Shown here: in pieces, positions 60,188-64,000 of the stretch
Position numbering within the stretch: the stretch's first letter is position 1
How the letters are laid out: every line of letters begins with the position of its first letter
Position numbers and translations under genes: made by a program
Source: Bacteroidota bacterium
GTDB taxonomy: Bacteria > Bacteroidota > Rhodothermia > Rhodothermales > UBA10348
Direction: 5' to 3'
DNA: 64,000 nucleotides
NCBI GenBank assembly: GCA_022567305.1
Contig: JADFHF010000002.1
Location: forward strand, 1 to 64,000
The notes under the pieces: generated by a model
Told to the model about the DNA's origin: nothing
Database searches by the model: none
What the model saw: only the letters and a program-made list of their open reading frames with translations

Positions 60188-62518
60188 CTAATGTACCAAC
60201 ACCATCGTCCCGGTCCTGGATGCACGGTCCACTTCGATTCTGTAATAATATACACCTGACGGCAGGTCGTGTCCGTGGACGGTAACCGAGTATTCTCCTG
60301 CTTCTTGTTGCGCATCAACAAGCGTCATGATCTCGCGGCCAAGCGCATCAAATACAAGCAGCCGAACATGCACTGACTGGGGAACGCGATACTGGATGGT
60401 CGTCTCGTCAGAAAACGGATCGGGGAAATTATGATTGATTGCGAGATCAAATGACGGATCCGGTTGATGTTCGACCTCCGGTATGAGAGCTGAAAAACCG
60501 TCAAAACCTTCCGAAAAAATGCTCTGAACTCCTTGCACGGCCCTTTTCAACGCAGTGACGGAGTCAAGATGATCTTTTCCTTTAGCCCAGATAATAGCCA
60601 CGGTGAAATCAGTGTCGTCGCCGGGCCCTATCGAAAAAGGTCCGCTTGATACGAGAAATCTCCGATCGCCAGGACTGTTAGCTGTTCCTAGCCCGTCCCG
60701 ATTATTTTCTGACCAAAACTGCCTGGAAACCGGATCACCAGAATATGTGAACCGCTCCGGTATCTCCGAAAATCGCCAGCCAAAGGCCCCCAGAGTTCTT
60801 GGCTCCCCATTCAGCCATCTGGCTTGCATGTGGTGATAGTAATCTGGACCATGTTGTGGATCACCCCACATATCGCCATCACCGGTGTGGGTAATGAACG
60901 ACGTCATGCCAAGGCGTTCTTCTGTTTCGTCCACTTCACCGTCTCCATCGTTATCCCTGCCGTCCTTGTCAGCCCTGGGTCCTGAAGCGAAGAAAACGCC
61001 TAAAGCAGGTGGAGGTGTACCATAACCAGAAACGCCTCCATCAACGTTGTCAGCGTTGTATACAAATCCGAGTCCGATTATCGGGTCTGATCCGATGTAG
61101 TCGTCGTCAAAACTACCCAGATCCACATCTACCCAGAACCCGATATAAACCTGTTCAAGTGCAGAGTCGTTTCGATTGAATACTCGATACTTATAAAACG
61201 TTGAGTTGTTGACTGCTGCAATTCCACTAGCAACCGCAAACGCCTGCCCATGGACCTCAACACCCATCGGAAGTGAGTGCGTCGATTCATGTTCGTTTCC
61301 TCTGTCGTTCATGATCCACCATACGTCCTGGGTGCCATATAATTGTGGTCGTTCTCCAGCGGCAAGATTGATAACCCGTTCAGCTCTTTCGGAAAGCGGT
61401 AGACTCATCAGGTCTAAACGCTGGCCTTCAGAATCGAGAGTGGGTGCTCCCAAGCCGGTCGGCCAATCGCGTAAATCCGCTATCGCGATCCCGGTTGTTT
61501 CGTACAACTCCAGATCTTCCAGACTGAGACTATAAATGCGATCGTAATCAGAACAAGGCTCGGGACTCCGACCCGCCTCGTCAATCGGACCCGCCCAGAA
61601 TTCCCATCGCGAATACCTCGCCGCGGCAGCTCTAAGTTCGCCATTCTTCAGTCCGGCGATCCAGAACGCGGCTGAGAAAATGGCATGCGAATCTGTATTC
61701 TTCGGAACGTTATAAACGTGAGGCTCTCCCCGATAAAACAAACCACCTGTATTTAAAATGCGCGCTCGAACGTTGTTCGTGTTGAGCTCCGCTTCGGCCA
61801 AAGCCGCCTGGCATGTCCCGGTGTGCTCAACTCCAAAGACGGGAGCCGTGCATCCGGTAGTCCCGATGACATTAATCCCGGCAATCCAAGATAGGAAGGT
61901 GGCATCAAGAGGCACACAGAGATCGGTGCCAGCAAATCCAAGCGTGCCCAGGTTTTCAAGTTTTGGCAAGTCTAGTGGGAGTGTACCCGTCAGTTCTTCA
62001 TTTCCGCTTAGCTGAAGGAATCCGATTGAGCGAAGAAAAATGAAAGTGGAGGGTAATTTGCCGCTCAGACGATTATCCGCGAGGTTTATGTGTGTCAGTC
62101 GCCGCAGATAGCCCAGTGTTGGTGGAATTTTTCCTGAGAAATCGTTGTCATGAAGGTGGAGAACTCGAAGGCCCCAATAATTGAGGAGCGTCGGAATCTC
62201 ACCCGACAGATTATTGTTGTCCAGCGATAGTCTTTCTAATTTTTCAAGACCCGCTTCGATGAACGGGAGTTGTCCTGACAGGTTATTATTCGACAACGAT
62301 AGGAGTTCGATTCGATCTCGACGATCCACCCTAACTCCATACCAGGTTTCCACAGGACCAGTCAACCAGTTGTTGTTATGCATCCAGTTCGGACCGTCTG
62401 TGGCGTCGTAAATAGCAACGAGGGCCAGCGAGTCTTTAACGGATCCCTGCGGACAAGAGTCGCGAGGAATGGAAACGAAGAGCAGGATGGGTAATATGGC
62501 CTTGAAACTGAGCTTCAT
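60188..62518 (-). CDS. Secreted LRR protein with T9SS type A sorting domain
   Basis: A signal peptide (MKLSFKAILPILLFVSIPRD) precedes a leucine-rich repeat region at about 45-205 (LSLSNNNLSGQLPFIEAGLE, LSLDNNNLSGEIPTLLNYWG, LHLHDNDFSGKIPPTLGYLR). The repeat type NNLSGxIP is plant-like. A long middle part holds GRDNDGDGEVDE (a possible calcium or thrombospondin-like loop) and predicted beta domains. The C terminus is a T9SS sorting domain (NFPDPFSDETTIQYRVPQSV, LPSGVYYYRIEVDRASRTGT). It would be delivered to the cell surface or medium by T9SS. Its ATG overlaps the upstream stop by 4 bp (ATGA). Confidence 0.88.
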   Translation of the reverse strand: MKLSFKAILPILLFVSIPRDSCPQGSVKDSLALVAIYDATDGPNWMHNNNWLTGPVETWYGVRVDRRDRIELLSLSNNNLSGQLPFIEAGLEKLERLSLDNNNLSGEIPTLLNYWGLRVLHLHDNDFSGKIPPTLGYLRRLTHINLADNRLSGKLPSTFIFLRSIGFLQLSGNEELTGTLPLDLPKLENLGTLGFAGTDLCVPLDATFLSWIAGINVIGTTGCTAPVFGVEHTGTCQAALAEAELNTNNVRARILNTGGLFYRGEPHVYNVPKNTDSHAIFSAAFWIAGLKNGELRAAAARYSRWEFWAGPIDEAGRSPEPCSDYDRIYSLSLEDLELYETTGIAIADLRDWPTGLGAPTLDSEGQRLDLMSLPLSERAERVINLAAGERPQLYGTQDVWWIMNDRGNEHESTHSLPMGVEVHGQAFAVASGIAAVNNSTFYKYRVFNRNDSALEQVYIGFWVDVDLGSFDDDYIGSDPIIGLGFVYNADNVDGGVSGYGTPPPALGVFFASGPRADKDGRDNDGDGEVDETEERLGMTSFITHTGDGDMWGDPQHGPDYYHHMQARWLNGEPRTLGAFGWRFSEIPERFTYSGDPVSRQFWSENNRDGLGTANSPGDRRFLVSSGPFSIGPGDDTDFTVAIIWAKGKDHLDSVTALKRAVQGVQSIFSEGFDGFSALIPEVEHQPDPSFDLAINHNFPDPFSDETTIQYRVPQSVHVRLLVFDALGREIMTLVDAQQEAGEYSVTVHGHDLPSGVYYYRIEVDRASRTGTMVLVH

Positions 62519-64000
62519 TTCACCACGATCATCGATTTCGTCTCGGTAAATTGGCCAGCCTGGAATCGATAGAAGTAAACACCGCTCGGGAAATTGGTCA
62601 CGTCAAGCGGAATGCGGTGTCGTCCCGGATTCAGCTCGTGATCCAAGAGCCGTATCACGCGACGCCCCAGAAGATCATAAACGTCTATCCTGACCTGCAA
62701 TGGGGTGAACAAATCGAAAGCGATCGTAGCGTTAGCCCTGGTTGGATTTGGATAGTTGGAAAGCGAGGAGACAATTGGAAATGGAGAGTCTGAATCGTCG
62801 CGAAGAGACTCCACGATATTGAAGCTCCACGTTTCGGACCAGTCGCTCCCGTACCCTTTGACTCGCCAGTAGTACGTCCCGACTATTTCGAGAACTACGT
62901 CCCAATTGGGGTCAGCGGAGTCGGAGTCGTTGATACTAGATTCAAATCCGGGTGAATCGGCTATCTGGACTCTGAATACATCCATACTCGTCCCGGACCA
63001 ATAAAATGAGATATTACCCGGCAAGAACTCGGTATCCTGGCTGGGGGCAGCGAGAATTGGAGGCGGTGGCTTGGCGGTAGAGATACGAAAAATGGTTCCG
63101 GTCTCAGGCAAGGAAACATCGTAGGGTGGTCCATCACCGCCATTCCAATTAACGAGCACCATGCTGTTCAGGACTTCGTCGCCCAGGTCGGATGATCCCG
63201 CGATTGCCTCTTTATACCCCAGGTCGCCCGGGCCGGTGTTTGACGGGTTCATCCACGAAAAATAGTCTGTTGCAGGATCATTCAGACTACCCGAGATGAG
63301 GTGATCACCTCCGATGTCGAACACGCCGTCCGTAGTCCCGGCGCCACACGCCGATTCGCACAGAACCGGAATCATCCGGTAGTCGTCCGAATGGTTGTCC
63401 AGCGAAGTCTCACCAATATTCCAGAGCTCAAAAGGCACATTGATTGTATTTGAAGTACCGAGAATAAAGGCTAATCCGGGCGTGTTCGTAAAGCGAATTT
63501 CATAGTCGTACTGCCCAATAGCGTCCAGATTTGCACCCATGCGAGTTACGCGGCCAAGAAAGCTCAGGCTGTCGGAAATCGGGCCGTAGGCCGGCTTGGC
63601 TCCTCCAGCATGAATCCCCCAGCTGGAAGAGTTTGATGACTGCTGATAACCTCGTGTCGGCCTGCTGCACAGTTCATCGGAATCCATCCTGCATGGTACG
63701 CGAGGGAATCCCGGGGAACTGAAAGCCAGTGCTGCCATGTCCGGTGGGTCCAGCGGGCCCGCCGCGTTCTGAACAACCTGGAATTGAGAGAATATCGGCG
63801 TAAGTCCCACAAATGAAACGTCCCCCGTCTCAAAAGACCAGACATCGGAAAAGGGACTGAATCCAAAAACGTTGACGCCTCTAACCGTCCAGAAATACCG
63901 CTGGAAGACTTCGAGATCTTTTAGGTAGAGCGAGGGCGCTAGGCTGCGATACGTTAGTGTCGTATCCGTAGTCCAGAGCGAGATATCGTAGGCTTCTGCA
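62515..64000 (-). CDS. T9SS type A sorting domain protein, 5' end outside window
   Basis: The minus frame is open from the window edge to the stop at 62515; the ORF-track GTG at 63810 lies inside the gene. The edge part reads FQRYFWTVRGVNVFGFSPFS and continues into the listed frame. A repeated pattern (FWTVRG...WSFET; YYWRVKGYGSDWSETWSFNI) is of fibronectin-III type. The C terminus SNYPNPTRANATIAFDLFTP, DLLGRRVIRLLDHELNPGRH and FPSGVYFYRFQAGQFTETKS is a clear T9SS sorting domain. It is the upstream partner of the LRR protein and is translationally coupled to it, so the two are probably secreted together. Confidence 0.88.
   Translation of the reverse strand, partial: AEAYDISLWTTDTTLTYRSLAPSLYLKDLEVFQRYFWTVRGVNVFGFSPFSDVWSFETGDVSFVGLTPIFSQFQVVQNAAGPLDPPDMAALAFSSPGFPRVPCRMDSDELCSRPTRGYQQSSNSSSWGIHAGGAKPAYGPISDSLSFLGRVTRMGANLDAIGQYDYEIRFTNTPGLAFILGTSNTINVPFELWNIGETSLDNHSDDYRMIPVLCESACGAGTTDGVFDIGGDHLISGSLNDPATDYFSWMNPSNTGPGDLGYKEAIAGSSDLGDEVLNSMVLVNWNGGDGPPYDVSLPETGTIFRISTAKPPPPILAAPSQDTEFLPGNISFYWSGTSMDVFRVQIADSPGFESSINDSDSADPNWDVVLEIVGTYYWRVKGYGSDWSETWSFNIVESLRDDSDSPFPIVSSLSNYPNPTRANATIAFDLFTPLQVRIDVYDLLGRRVIRLLDHELNPGRHRIPLDVTNFPSGVYFYRFQAGQFTETKSMIVVK

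Overview
The window looks like chromosomal DNA of a Bacteroidota bacterium, most likely from the Rhodothermia/Balneolia side of the phylum. This is an inference from gene content. The evidence is two proteins ending in type IX secretion (T9SS) sorting domains, an S46 dipeptidyl-peptidase, a GlnRS with a YqeY-like tail, a DUF2480 protein next to a cysteine desulfurase, a GWxTD protein, several MacB/FtsX-type permeases of about 800 residues, and one TAnnTTTG-like promoter element. No rRNA or other direct taxonomic marker is present.

Layout. 1-4.4 kb: permease, ATPase and permease genes of a MacB-like ABC system on the minus strand. 4.6-13.5 kb: a propeller lipoprotein, glnS, the S46 peptidase, a GNAT acetyltransferase, a DUF4097 protein with ten TMGGEI-like repeats, an SDR and a small unknown protein. 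13.6-15.8 kb: an ABC ATPase and a HlyD-like adaptor with no permease beside them. 16-19.5 kb: an AlgH/YqgE pair, then a three-gene pterin cassette (PTPS, FolE, SDR) that looks like tetrahydrobiopterin synthesis, then a HIT protein. 19.5-35 kb: an outer-membrane barrel protein, coaE, a hybrid histidine kinase, yajC, the SRP RNA, priA, a lipoprotein, recG, an SDR, DUF2480, a cysteine desulfurase and a lipid-anchored hydrolase.

35.2-47.5 kb is the striking part. A tRNA-Glu(CTC) gene is followed by five further copies of its own 3' end (core AAATCCCGTACGCGGTAC). They divide 12 kb into units of about 2.5, 2.7, 0.17, 5.3 and 1.5 kb. Most copies are followed by the same long hairpin, and a CCCTATAGG-like box lies 91-93 bp from the core. 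Three copies are preceded by another module with exactly conserved internal spacing (34 and 82 bp). Each larger unit carries one main cargo gene on the minus strand: a GWxTD protein, a PQQ dehydrogenase, an amidohydrolase (with HigBA and gene debris) and a PD40 lipoprotein. No recombinase is encoded. I read this as a tandem array of small non-autonomous elements that insert at a tRNA 3' end and are moved in trans.

47.7-64 kb: an uncertain ORF, two YceI proteins, a LytS/LytTR-type two-component pair, a MarR regulator with nested half-sites over its start, a chimeric VOC gene, a methyltransferase, another MacB-type permease with a T9SS-tail remnant behind it, a secreted unknown protein, a soluble Ser/Thr kinase with TPRs, and two translationally coupled T9SS cargo proteins. 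The last of these runs off the window.
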